Source: a virus. From it: a stretch of DNA of 43,993 bases. The stretch's first letter is position 1, and each line of letters opens with the position of its first letter. Below the pieces are notes generated by a model. The model did not search any database and was not told the DNA's origin. It worked only from the letters and a program-made list of their open reading frames with translations. The stretch lies in the IMG/VR virus record IMGVR_UViG_3300021090_000051, positions 1-43,993 of that record; one strand, written 5' to 3'. Below are positions 37,833 to 43,993 of the stretch, piece by piece. The position numbers and the translations under genes were made by a program.

Positions 37833-38245
37833 GACAACCGCCGTCCTTCCAGCTTCGTCGTCGGCCGGTCGAGTTCCTTCTTGAAGTATTCGTAGATCGT
37901 TTCGACCTCGGACTCATCGCCGAGCGCGCGCGCAACATGGCGGGCGATATCGCAGAGGATCAGGCCATAGCCACGGGCGTCGTAGGGCAAGTCCTCGCCA
38001 GGCGGGCCTCCGAGGAGGGTGATGAGTTTTCCGTTCCCGGGGTCGTGGACGATGATGACCGGCTTCTCGATAGCCATGGCTGGCAGGCCACCTGTCGGCT
38101 TCAGCAGGAACTCATAGCACCGGACATGCGTCGCCCGGTCCACGATGCAACTGTGGTCCTTGAGCATGGCGAGGACGCGGCGGCACTCCTCGAGCGGGGT
38201 TTCCTGATGCGGTGGTGCCGGGATGCTGGTCGTCACGATCGTCAT
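37829..38245 (-). CDS. Hypothetical protein of the leftward operon
   Basis: A 138-residue protein (start ATG 38245; a GTG at 38254 is possible and would overlap the XRE gene). It contains VIIVHDPGNGKLITLLGG and YGLILCDIARHVARAL and a C-terminal charged helix. This resembles small helper proteins seen beside phage regulators, but I do not recognise a family. Overlaps with both neighbours suggest co-translation. Confidence 0.55.
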   Translation of the reverse strand: MTIVTTSIPAPPHQETPLEECRRVLAMLKDHSCIVDRATHVRCYEFLLKPTGGLPAMAIEKPVIIVHDPGNGKLITLLGGPPGEDLPYDARGYGLILCDIARHVARALGDESEVETIYEYFKKELDRPTTKLEGRRLS

Positions 38246-38246
38246 G

Positions 38247-38474
38247 TCACTCACCCGACCGCAACTTCGTCAGGGTGTCACTGAACACCGCTCGGCTGGC
38301 GTAGGCGATATCGAGCAGGATCCGCACCGGCTTCGGCACCCGTCGTCCGTTCTCGTAGCGGCTACCGCCGGACTGCGTGACGCCGATGCGCTTCCAGAAA
38401 TCGTGCTGGTTCAAGCCCGCGCGTCGGCGCAGCGCGCGGACGCCGCTCAATGGTTTACCGTTGGTTCGTGCCAT
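38247..38474 (-). CDS. XRE-family helix-turn-helix regulator
   Basis: A 75-residue protein with an HTH of the XRE type: VRALRRRAGLNQHDFWKRIGVTQSGGSRYENG, where helix 2 (NQHDFWKRI) and recognition helix (TQSGGSRYENG) have the usual spacing. The rest is a helical dimerisation tail. AGGAG at 6 nt from ATG 38474 gives strong translation; the same AGGAGACCAGC leader precedes the next gene at 38772. It may be a Cro/CI-like regulator of the leftward operon, but no divergent partner is next to it. Confidence 0.8.
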   Translation of the reverse strand: MARTNGKPLSGVRALRRRAGLNQHDFWKRIGVTQSGGSRYENGRRVPKPVRILLDIAYASRAVFSDTLTKLRSGE

Positions 38475-38487
38475 GCTGGTCTCCTGG

Positions 38488-38772
38488 TCAAAACGTCGTC
38501 GGCTTGGCCACGGCGCGCGTCACCGCCATGAAGCCCTGTTGTAGGTGCGTAACTCCGATCGCCAGCCAGCGTGCGTTAACCGCGTTCCCCTCCTGCGCGT
38601 AGCGCCAGAGCAAGTCAGCACTCGGATTGCTGCCGCTTGTTTGCTGGCCTAGCTTCATGGCGTCGGTAAGCTGCCCGACTGCTTCCGCGAGTCCCTTGAT
38701 CTGGTTTATCAGGTCGATTTCAGTCTGCGTGAGATCGCGATATCCACTAATTTTCTTGTGCTGGTTTTCCAT
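38488..38772 (-). CDS. Acb2/Tad1 hairpin-domain protein, candidate anti-CBASS sponge
   Basis: A 94-residue helical protein whose start (KISGYRDLTQTEIDLINQIK) and end (NARWLAIGVTHLQQGFMAVTRAVAKPTTF) follow the layout of the Acb2/Tad1 hairpin family: G-Y-R-[ED]-L-[ST]-x-x-[ED]-I-[DA]-L-[MI]-N-x-I-K at the beginning and [RK]-W-x-A-I-[GA]-x-T-x-L-Q-x-G-[FL]-M-A-[LV]-x-R-A-[VI]-A-x-P at the end. Known members form hexamers that bind cyclic nucleotide signals of CBASS (Acb2) or cADPR-type signals of Thoeris (Tad1). The family is usually about 90-140 residues. Overlaps the DNA glycosylase gene by 26 nt. Strong AGGAG lead. Assignment is by memory of the pattern and should be checked. Confidence 0.65.
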   Translation of the reverse strand: MENQHKKISGYRDLTQTEIDLINQIKGLAEAVGQLTDAMKLGQQTSGSNPSADLLWRYAQEGNAVNARWLAIGVTHLQQGFMAVTRAVAKPTTF

Positions 38773-39361
38773 GCTGGTCTCCTGTCGTTGGATTAATTTC
38801 ACCCGTGCGGGTGTTGAGGATGCCGAGCGCCGCGGCCCGCCAGAGCAGCGTGTCAACCGTGGCGATCTTGTAACCCGTGCGCTTGGCGATTACGTCGCAC
38901 ATCGCTTGGGGCGTGGTATTGAACGTCTTGGCGAGGCGGGTCAGGTGGACGTCGGGCTTCGCGTACTGGAGCCCGAAGTTCTTGGCGACGTGGTACTTCG
39001 TGATGGGGCCGATCCACGGCAGGCCGGCGAGGAAGGCGAGTTTGTCCGGCGCCGAGCAGTACCAGCGGAACAGCTTATCGCGATGCTGCCAGATGTCGGC
39101 GATTGCCGCGCATTTCCCTGGGTGCCTGAAGGATTCCTGCATCGAGCGACCAGCGCGGATTCCGTCCATCACCCGGTCATAGATGCCGCGCGCGACGGTG
39201 TGCTTCATGCCGCTGTTGCAGATCACGAAGATGATCTCGGCGGCGAAGTCGTCGGCATTCGCCGGTGCCTTCAGGTTCTCGGCCCACTCGATATCGTCAC
39301 CATGGCCCGCTGCGATCACGGCGGCTTCGAGGCGGGGCCAATCCACAAGGGCGATTTTCAT
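38747..39361 (-). CDS. HhH-GPD-type DNA glycosylase-like protein
   Basis: A 204-residue protein. Residues 109-145 hold a helix-hairpin-helix LAGLPWIGPITKYHVAK followed by NFGLQYAKPDVHLTRLAK, matching the EndoIII/HhH-GPD arrangement of L-P-x-[IV]-G-x-x-T/K..K/x and a catalytic Asp (Asp137) in KPDxHLxR; Lys122 is in the usual Lys-containing position. A base-excision or base-removal activity is likely. Start ATG 39361 matches the ATGA overlap with the next upstream gene. The C-terminal helices (DVIAKRTGYKIATVDTLLWRAA) complete the domain. No 4Fe-4S cysteines are visible. Confidence 0.75.
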   Translation of the reverse strand: MKIALVDWPRLEAAVIAAGHGDDIEWAENLKAPANADDFAAEIIFVICNSGMKHTVARGIYDRVMDGIRAGRSMQESFRHPGKCAAIADIWQHRDKLFRWYCSAPDKLAFLAGLPWIGPITKYHVAKNFGLQYAKPDVHLTRLAKTFNTTPQAMCDVIAKRTGYKIATVDTLLWRAAALGILNTRTGEINPTTGDQHGKPAQEN

Positions 39362-39801
39362 GGCAGGAGGTCCGCCACAGTTATCGCCCTCGGCAGTTTC
39401 CATATCCCGAGCGCACCCTTCACGTCGAAGGGCTTGACCCGGATCGCCCCGTCGAGCTGCCAGGCATAGCGGTTGGCGGAATAGTCGCCAAAAGCAAATT
39501 CATCTGTGTGCCGCGCCGGCTTGAAATGGTTGGTGGATACACAGTCGATGAGATAGACGACCGCGATTACTTGCCCAAGGGGAAGCTCGGTCGGATTGTT
39601 GTAGCCGGCACGCAGCAGCGCATATCGGAACGGCTCCTGGTAGCAGAGCGCGATGCACTCCTTCGGGAAGCCCTTCGCGGCGTGAATCGCGATCGCACCG
39701 CGATGACCAGTGCGCCAGGATCGGGTCTCAAACCGCTTGGCGCCGATGGCGACGAGCGTGGCCCATGGTTCTGTCAGGGACACACAGAGGGTGATATTCA
39801 T
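39358..39801 (-). CDS. ASCH-domain protein
   Basis: A 147-residue protein with an ASCH/EVE-type fold: SLTEPWATLVAIGAKRFETRSW at the start (TEPWA..I..G.K..E.R..), GAIAIHAAKGFPKE, GQVIAVVYLIDCVSTN and a final GALGIWKL. This family binds RNA or modified bases in other systems. It sits between the DUF4326 gene and the DNA glycosylase, with 4-nt ATGA overlaps on both sides. Likely RNA or modified-nucleotide recognition; substrate unknown. Confidence 0.85.
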   Translation of the reverse strand: MNITLCVSLTEPWATLVAIGAKRFETRSWRTGHRGAIAIHAAKGFPKECIALCYQEPFRYALLRAGYNNPTELPLGQVIAVVYLIDCVSTNHFKPARHTDEFAFGDYSANRYAWQLDGAIRVKPFDVKGALGIWKLPRAITVADLLP

Positions 39802-40193
39802 CGGTTGGCAAACTCCAGTAGTGGGTCACCGTGGCATGGCTCGTCGAGGCCGCACCAGCACGCGACGTTTTGACCGCGTAGTACCGGCAAAGCGGCAAGC
39901 ACTGCGGCGCGGCCTGGCGGCACCATGACGAAACCGAAAGCAGGATGGTCGAAGGTGCCCTCGTCATTTGTGCCGAACTCACCAGCGAGCCATGCGCGGT
40001 AACGGGCGACCGCTCCTGCTTGCGTGAGTTCAATGCGCCCGATTTTGATGCGCGCGCCGGCGATAATGACTTCGCCCGGATTGCCGGGTATCCACGGGTT
40101 CCCGAAGATGCCGGGGCGCGACACAACCATCGTGTTCGGCGGCATGCGCCAGCCTTTCTTGCGCGAGCGTTGGACGCGAATCGGGCTGGTCAT
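39798..40193 (-). CDS. DUF4326 protein
   Basis: A 131-residue protein. IRVQRSRKKGWRMPPNTMVVSRPGIFGNPW at the N-terminus and LRGQNVACWCGLDEPCHGDPLLEFAN at the C-terminus are the DUF4326 signature, the latter with Cys-Trp-Cys and a Cys-His pair. The function of DUF4326 is not settled; the family occurs next to ASCH and nucleotide-handling genes in phages. It overlaps both neighbours (ATGA). Conserved R-S and GNP(F/W) residues point to a nucleotide-binding pocket; that is inference. Confidence 0.85.
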   Translation of the reverse strand: MTSPIRVQRSRKKGWRMPPNTMVVSRPGIFGNPWIPGNPGEVIIAGARIKIGRIELTQAGAVARYRAWLAGEFGTNDEGTFDHPAFGFVMVPPGRAAVLAALPVLRGQNVACWCGLDEPCHGDPLLEFANR

Positions 40194-40558
40194 CGTTCAA
40201 TCACCGTGTAGCCATGCTTCTTGGCGTGGGCTTGGTGCTGTTCCAGCGGGATCAACCCACCATCCCCCGGTGACGGCTTGATCTGGTTCCTCCCCATGAC
40301 GGAGTGCATGACGAGAAACGGCTTCCTGCCGCCGTTCCAGTAAATGATTCGTTCGATCCGGTCTGGATGCTCGGTCACTTCCTCGACCATCTCGCCCGAC
40401 TTCGCCTTGGCGTATCGGACGTCGCGGCAGAGATCCCAATGGTCGGAGCCATCAGGATTGCAGGGCCGCCACTTGCCGTTTTCCAACTGAGTGAAGGCAA
40501 GCGCGAGGTTGCACTTCTCGCAGAGCGGCGGCGGCACCGGGTTGAACACTCGCGTCAT
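40190..40558 (-). CDS. Hypothetical protein with N-terminal zinc-ribbon-like motif
   Basis: A 122-residue protein. The beginning PPPLCEKCNLALAFTQLENGKWRPCN suggests a Cys-x2-Cys and a later Cys for a metal site, and the rest (SDHWDLCRDVRYAKAKSG) adds His and Cys. The C-terminal part is basic and mixed. It follows the style of small phage early proteins that carry a zinc knuckle; the family is not known to me. Overlaps neighbours by 4 nt. Confidence 0.55.
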   Translation of the reverse strand: MTRVFNPVPPPLCEKCNLALAFTQLENGKWRPCNPDGSDHWDLCRDVRYAKAKSGEMVEEVTEHPDRIERIIYWNGGRKPFLVMHSVMGRNQIKPSPGDGGLIPLEQHQAHAKKHGYTVIER

Positions 40559-40755
40559 TGCGGAATCTTGTATCCGAGGTTGATCAAGTCCCGCTCCATC
40601 TTGTGTTCGGTCTCGCCGTAGATGATGGCGATGCGAACGCCCGGCAGGCGGACCTCCTTCCCGTCGAATGCGATGGGTAGCCCCTGTTTCAATTTCTGGA
40701 CGTTCAACTCGGAGAGTCCGAGAACGACGAGCCCGCCGGCGCGCAGTTTCATCAT
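40555..40755 (-). CDS. Hypothetical small protein
   Basis: A 66-residue protein with alternating hydrophobic residues (GGLVVLGLSELNVQKLKQGLPIAF; VRIAIIYGETEHKM). ATG 40755 gives the ATGA overlap with the preceding gene; an in-frame start 18 nt upstream also exists. Looks like a small alpha/beta domain. No family recognised. Confidence 0.5.
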   Translation of the reverse strand: MMKLRAGGLVVLGLSELNVQKLKQGLPIAFDGKEVRLPGVRIAIIYGETEHKMERDLINLGYKIPQ

Positions 40756-41027
40756 GCGGGGAACCTCAAACACCGAATAGCCTCAATGCCACGCGCCTTG
40801 GCCACCATGATTGCCATGTCATCCCATTCGGACCATTTGTCGTGACACGGCTTGCAGACCGTCACCCCGCCACGCTCGGGATGCAGCGAGCAACATGGCC
40901 CCTCGTAGTACCAGACGAAGTGATCGTGGAACCCGAGCGCACCGCACATACCGCATTTGATGGGCTCGGCATTGAGTTCAATTACCGTCACCGGGCAGCC
41001 ATTGATTGTGCCGCTCAGAACTCTCAT
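40752..41027 (-). CDS. Zinc-binding HNH-like small protein
   Basis: A 91-residue protein starting MRVLSGTINGCPVTVIEL. It has CGMCGALGFHDHFVWYYEGPCCSLHPERGG and VCKPCHDKWSEWDDMAIM, a CxxC..CC..CxxCH set that can hold one or two zinc ions and resembles the Zn core of HNH-like proteins without the catalytic His-Asn pair. ATG 41027 gives ATGA overlap with the DUF5131 gene. Role unknown; possible nucleic-acid binding. Confidence 0.6.
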   Translation of the reverse strand: MRVLSGTINGCPVTVIELNAEPIKCGMCGALGFHDHFVWYYEGPCCSLHPERGGVTVCKPCHDKWSEWDDMAIMVAKARGIEAIRCLRFPA

Positions 41028-42019
41028 GCCGGCCACTCCTGCGTGCGCAAATCCTCGGGCCACTCCGCGGGGTCGGCGCCGGCGCGGTGCGTCAACATCA
41101 CCGGTCGATCAAACGCTGGTGCACAGTCAGGCCGCGCTCGACGCACGGTAGCCGGGACATCCACATGCTCAAATGGCAGGCTCCCGAGCTGCTTCACGAA
41201 CGCGGCGATGTGAGCCTCACGGCATTGCCGCACCGTGCTGCGCGCCCACTCGACATCGAACGGCCGCGCCTTGTGCTTGCCCTGATCGGACTCGCCGCCG
41301 ATGATGATCTGGTCAACGCCGCGCGAATATGACCCGGGCAATGTCGGGAGGTCTGCCAGGCACTTTGCAATCGTTCCCGGCCCGGCGCGACCAGAGTGAA
41401 GCCCCGTCAGAGCGTCTAAAGTAATCCTGTTCCCGAGATCGAGATTTTCCCAATCCACCGGCCCGAGCGCGGGTTCGTAGCTGACGAACCGCTTGGCGAC
41501 ACCTTTCACCGCCAACAGCTTCGGCACGTCACGGGTTGCCTCCTCCTGATTGACGATGCTGGCGCCGATCCAGACGTTCGGATATTCACCGCCGGGGTGC
41601 ATCGTCTCGACGTTGCCGATGCGCTTCGTCAGCAGCAGCCAGGTCAGGTGCGGCGTTGCACGGATCAGCCGCCAGAAGTCCGCGCGCCAAGCCTCCGGGA
41701 TCTCGTTGTCGAACGGATCGCAGAGCGACGGGAAAACCGGGTAAAAACCGGGTTTCCCCTTCCACTCCGATTGCGTCACTACCTTGCCGGTTTGTTGCTC
41801 CAACTCGGCGATGCGGTTCCATTGCAGCGGGTGCGCCCAGGATGAGGCGCCGGTTCGATGCCGCGGCACGCCGGGACCCCAATGCGTGGCACCGCCCCAC
41901 TTGTGGCGGGCGTCGAGTTCGCGGGCGTAGCAGGCATCACAGCCCGGTGATACTTCCGTGCAACCGATCCACGGGTTGAACGTGGATCGCGCCCAGGCGA
42001 TGCCGGTGGTCTTAGCCAT
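41024..42019 (-). CDS. DUF5131 (phage Gp37/Gp68-type three-Cys protein)
   Basis: A 331-residue protein. The start IAWARSTFNPWIGCTEVSPGCDACYA has the three cysteines Cys20, Cys27 and Cys30 that define the family, with a radical-SAM-like sequence after them (PGVPRHRTGASSWAHPLQWNRI; FPSLCDPFDNEIP; LLLTKRIGN; GGESDQG). A radical SAM or related metal-centre activity is proposed for the family. A so-called three-Cys-motif partner protein (TcmP) often neighbours it; none was recognised here. It contains a tandem 11-bp repeat AAAACCGGGTA/AAAACCGGGTT at 41733-41755. In the same operon as ASCH and DUF4326 genes. Confidence 0.85.
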   Translation of the reverse strand: MAKTTGIAWARSTFNPWIGCTEVSPGCDACYARELDARHKWGGATHWGPGVPRHRTGASSWAHPLQWNRIAELEQQTGKVVTQSEWKGKPGFYPVFPSLCDPFDNEIPEAWRADFWRLIRATPHLTWLLLTKRIGNVETMHPGGEYPNVWIGASIVNQEEATRDVPKLLAVKGVAKRFVSYEPALGPVDWENLDLGNRITLDALTGLHSGRAGPGTIAKCLADLPTLPGSYSRGVDQIIIGGESDQGKHKARPFDVEWARSTVRQCREAHIAAFVKQLGSLPFEHVDVPATVRRARPDCAPAFDRPVMLTHRAGADPAEWPEDLRTQEWPA

Positions 42020-42158
42020 AGATCACCGCCACGATTCCCTGCGCGATGATTAAAGAGAGGACACCGATCACGAACCACCGCATGCGATCGCACCACACCC
42101 ACAGCCGCACGATCTTTAGTTGCTCCGGGTCCCGCACCACGTTGAGCAGATAATCCAT
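42012..42158 (-). CDS. Small single-TM protein
   Basis: A 48-residue protein with a basic N-terminal half and one C-terminal membrane segment (WFVIGVLSLIIAQGIVAVIY). Its ATG shares one base with the preceding stop (TGATG), and its stop overlaps the DUF5131 start. Small phage membrane proteins at such places sometimes act in superinfection exclusion; no proof here. Confidence 0.6.
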   Translation of the reverse strand: MDYLLNVVRDPEQLKIVRLWVWCDRMRWFVIGVLSLIIAQGIVAVIYG

Positions 42159-42349
42159 CAAGCGTCTCCGAAGTGCTTGCGGTAAAGCTCCTCGATGCGA
42201 TCTATCTGCCGTTCGCTGAGGCATCCCGTATGTTCGCCGTCAGCGGTGCGGCGACCGACGCTGCATACAAAGTCAGTCTCCCACTTGCTGAGGTCTTTCG
42301 TGCCGACCATGCCGGCCAACTGCAGTACCATTGCGCCGAGGCTTTTCAT
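42158..42349 (-). CDS. Hypothetical small protein
   Basis: A 63-residue protein (MKSLGAMVLQLAGM...) with the segment LSKWETDFVCSVGRR and CLSERQIDRIEELYRKHFGDA. The C-terminal helix resembles small helical motifs found in phage early proteins. ATGA overlap with its upstream gene. No family recognised. Confidence 0.55.
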   Translation of the reverse strand: MKSLGAMVLQLAGMVGTKDLSKWETDFVCSVGRRTADGEHTGCLSERQIDRIEELYRKHFGDA

Positions 42350-42543
42350 CCTGTTCCTTTCGGCTTTACTTGCGTCATGTCGAGCAGCGGCGTTTTCTTG
42401 TCCTTGTGGAAGGCAAACACCTGAACGTGCTGGTCAATGACGATCTCGATATCGCCCTCCGGGATGCCGCTGAGTTCCGATGCCTTCTTACGCACCAAGT
42501 CATCGATGCCGCCGGCGTAGAAAGAAATGCCGATCTGTGGCAT
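42346..42543 (-). CDS. Hypothetical small protein
   Basis: A 65-residue protein starting MPQIGISFYAGGIDDLVRKK. It has a ferredoxin-like alternation (helix-strand) and ends KGTG. It is the first gene on this side of the inserted homing endonuclease, so its promoter is probably beyond that gene, or read-through passes it. No family recognised. Confidence 0.55.
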   Translation of the reverse strand: MPQIGISFYAGGIDDLVRKKASELSGIPEGDIEIVIDQHVQVFAFHKDKKTPLLDMTQVKPKGTG

Positions 42544-42570
42544 GGTCAGTCCCTTGGTAAAATGCCGTTC

Positions 42571-43425
42571 ATGAACTATGCGGCACACTACGAACGCCTG
42601 ATCGTTCGCGCCCGTGGTCGCGTCCTAGAGGGCTACCGCGAGCGGCACCACGTTCTACCCCGTTGCATGGGTGGCGACGACTCTCCTGGCAACCTGACCT
42701 ATCTGACTCCGGAAGAGCATTACGTTGCACATCAACTGCTGGTGAAAATGCACCCCGGAGTACATGGCTTGGTGCGCGCTGCCATGCGTATGTCGCGACA
42801 GTGCACCGGGATGCGCGCATATGGCTGGCTGCGGAGAAAGCACGCGATCGCGACATCAAAGGCGATGAGCGGGAAACCCAAGTCGCCGGAAACGCGCGCG
42901 AAACTAGCGGCGGCGCTGATGGGGAGGCCGCGCCCACCCGAAACGCGCGCGAAGCTATCGGCCGCGAACCTTGGAAAAAAGCACTCGCTGGAAGCGAGAA
43001 CGAAGATTTCTGCCGCGTTGCACGGCAATCAATATAGCCGCGGAAGGACCATCCCGCCAGAGCATCGTGAAAAACTATCCTTGGCGCATCGAGGCAACAC
43101 GCACAATCTCGGCCGGATTCTATCGCCTGAGCATCGAGCGAAATTATCAGCCGCCCTGCGCGGGAACACGAGACACCTTGGACATAGACAAGGGCCGCCC
43201 TGTGCTGAGACACGCGCAAAGATTTCGGCCGCTCATCTAGGTAAAAAACTCTCGCCAGAGCATATCGCGAAAATGTCTGAAGCAATGCTTGGTAAAAAAC
43301 GTGGGCCGTTCGCACCGGAGCACCGCGCGAACATGTCCGCAGCATTGCGCGCCAGTTGGCAGCGCAGGCGCGAGAGACTCGCAGCCGATCACTCATCGCC
43401 AACGGATTCCCACCCATCGGCGTAG
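42571..43425 (+). CDS. NUMOD-type HNH homing endonuclease, copy 2
   Basis: A 284-residue protein. The first 62 residues (YERLIVRARGRVLEGYRERHHVLPRCMGGDDS.. to ..LLVKM) are close to those of the copy at 16061. NUMOD3-like repeats (S-P-E-T-R-A-K-L-x-A-A-L-x-G and S-P-E-H-R-A-K-L-S-x-A) follow from residue 110, about eight in all, twice as many as in copy 1. ATG 42571 aligns with copy 1; ATG 42562 is also possible. It lies head-to-head with the leftward genes and overlaps the end of the next reverse gene by 37 nt. Probable mobile homing element that has entered an operon in reverse. Confidence 0.85.
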   Translation: MNYAAHYERLIVRARGRVLEGYRERHHVLPRCMGGDDSPGNLTYLTPEEHYVAHQLLVKMHPGVHGLVRAAMRMSRQCTGMRAYGWLRRKHAIATSKAMSGKPKSPETRAKLAAALMGRPRPPETRAKLSAANLGKKHSLEARTKISAALHGNQYSRGRTIPPEHREKLSLAHRGNTHNLGRILSPEHRAKLSAALRGNTRHLGHRQGPPCAETRAKISAAHLGKKLSPEHIAKMSEAMLGKKRGPFAPEHRANMSAALRASWQRRRERLAADHSSPTDSHPSA

Positions 43426-43993
43426 GCCGACGAGAGTTCGCCGTAGTTGTCCTGCACCCAGGCGCCCGGGTAGTTGGCGACGACCGCGTTCCAGCCGGTC
43501 TCCCATTCCCCGCCGTCCTTTGCCGCTTCGTCCATTGCTGCGGCGTGAAACGCCTTCTTCACTTCCTCGAGATCGGGCTCAGGTTCCGGGGCCTTCTGTT
43601 CGGTAGCCTGCGGCTCGTCAGTCTTGTCCTTCTTGGTGCCCTTCTTCGGCTTCTCGATGCCGAGCTGCTTCTGCAGCCAGGTCTCCGCAGCGGCATGATC
43701 AGGGAATCCCTTGCCGCCTGGCATCGGCACCTTGTCCTTGTAGATTGTGTAGGTGCCGTCGTCCTCCTTGCGGATCTCGGGCTGCGATTCGAGCCCGAGC
43801 GCAGCCTGGTCCGGGGAAGCGCCGACTTTCTCCATGCCGCCTGTGAATTGCTCAGGGTTTGCCATGACGATGAGGACGGTCGTCCCTTCGGCGTCGGCGA
43901 GGTCGTGGCGCCCTTCCGAGTGCTTGTCGAGGGTGAGAACGGCCTTGATGCCATCCTTGAAGGTCACGCTCTCGACAGTCGCGGAGAGCCGCG
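43389..43993 (-). CDS. Hypothetical protein (5' end outside window)
   Basis: The reverse frame is open to the right edge: residues before the GTG at 43967 (SATVESVTFKDG..) read as coding, so the gene continues outside the window. The visible part starts with a beta-rich domain (AVLTLDKHSEGRHDLADAEGTTVLIVMANPEQF), then a Lys/Pro/Glu-rich linker, then a helical end (EEVKKAFHAAAMDEAAKDGG). It is the farthest gene of the leftward operon visible. It is not one of the common recombination proteins by any motif I can see. Confidence 0.6.
   Translation of the reverse strand, partial: RLSATVESVTFKDGIKAVLTLDKHSEGRHDLADAEGTTVLIVMANPEQFTGGMEKVGASPDQAALGLESQPEIRKEDDGTYTIYKDKVPMPGGKGFPDHAAAETWLQKQLGIEKPKKGTKKDKTDEPQATEQKAPEPEPDLEEVKKAFHAAAMDEAAKDGGEWETGWNAVVANYPGAWVQDNYGELSSAYADGWESVGDE

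Overview
The window is most of a tailed-phage genome with podovirus-like architecture: a P22-type portal, an N4-gp56-type major capsid protein, T7/P22-like adaptor and nozzle proteins, no tape-measure or sheath gene, and an 11.1-kb gene for a giant polyvalent protein. It is temperate, since it has a tyrosine integrase beside an attP-like site. The high-GC codon usage, the tRNA-Pro(TGG) integration target and the gene types suggest a proteobacterial host. The layout recalls Burkholderia Bcep22-like temperate podoviruses, but that is inference from gene order and could not be checked by alignment.

Layout. (1) 1-1520, control region: the 3' part of a late antiterminator (Q)-like zinc-finger gene, an HNH endonuclease, a terminator, an initiator-like tRNA(CAT), a cluster of strong hairpins and a second terminator. 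(2) 1521-3118, lysis: a small exported protein, an M15-type endolysin, a three-TM holin and a TM/coiled-coil protein. (3) 3195-5028, small and large terminase. (4) 5031-16000, head: portal, several accessory proteins, a stand-alone LuxR-type HTH protein, a repeat/LamG-like virion protein, a scaffold-like acidic protein, a CsrA-like peptide, the major capsid protein and a probable decoration protein. (5) 16061-23770, a homing endonuclease, then connectors, collar-type tail fibre, nozzle-like protein, GNAT-like protein and internal or ejection proteins. (6) 23774-34870, one 3698-residue ORF with ParB-like, pyrophosphatase-like, zeta-kinase-like, N6-methylase, ADP-ribosyltransferase-like, HExxH metallopeptidase and long C-terminal membrane-associated domains. 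Four small ORFs, each with a possible Shine-Dalgarno sequence, are nested in one alternative frame (+1) exactly at the interdomain linkers.

(7) 34867-35522: a reverse-strand membrane-anchored protein and the attP region. attP carries the 3' half of a tRNA-Pro(TGG) gene, from anticodon stem to CCA, flanked by four GTTGGAAAATT-type arm repeats. (8) 35523-43993: a tightly overlapping leftward operon. It ends in the integrase and holds an HNH endonuclease, NrdR-like zinc ribbon, UDG-like protein, XRE regulator, an Acb2/Tad1-hairpin-like anti-CBASS candidate, HhH DNA glycosylase, ASCH, DUF4326 and DUF5131 proteins and small unknowns. A second copy of the NUMOD-type homing endonuclease lies in it in the opposite orientation.

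How it fits together: the rightward late operon contains intrinsic terminators at about 1130, 1470, 5345, 12850, 15460 and 16015, so it should depend on antitermination, which matches a Q-like gene at its head. The leftward operon carries integration, counter-defence and base-repair or base-modification type functions. Because attP has phage genes on both sides, the sequence represents the excised or virion form rather than an integrated prophage end.
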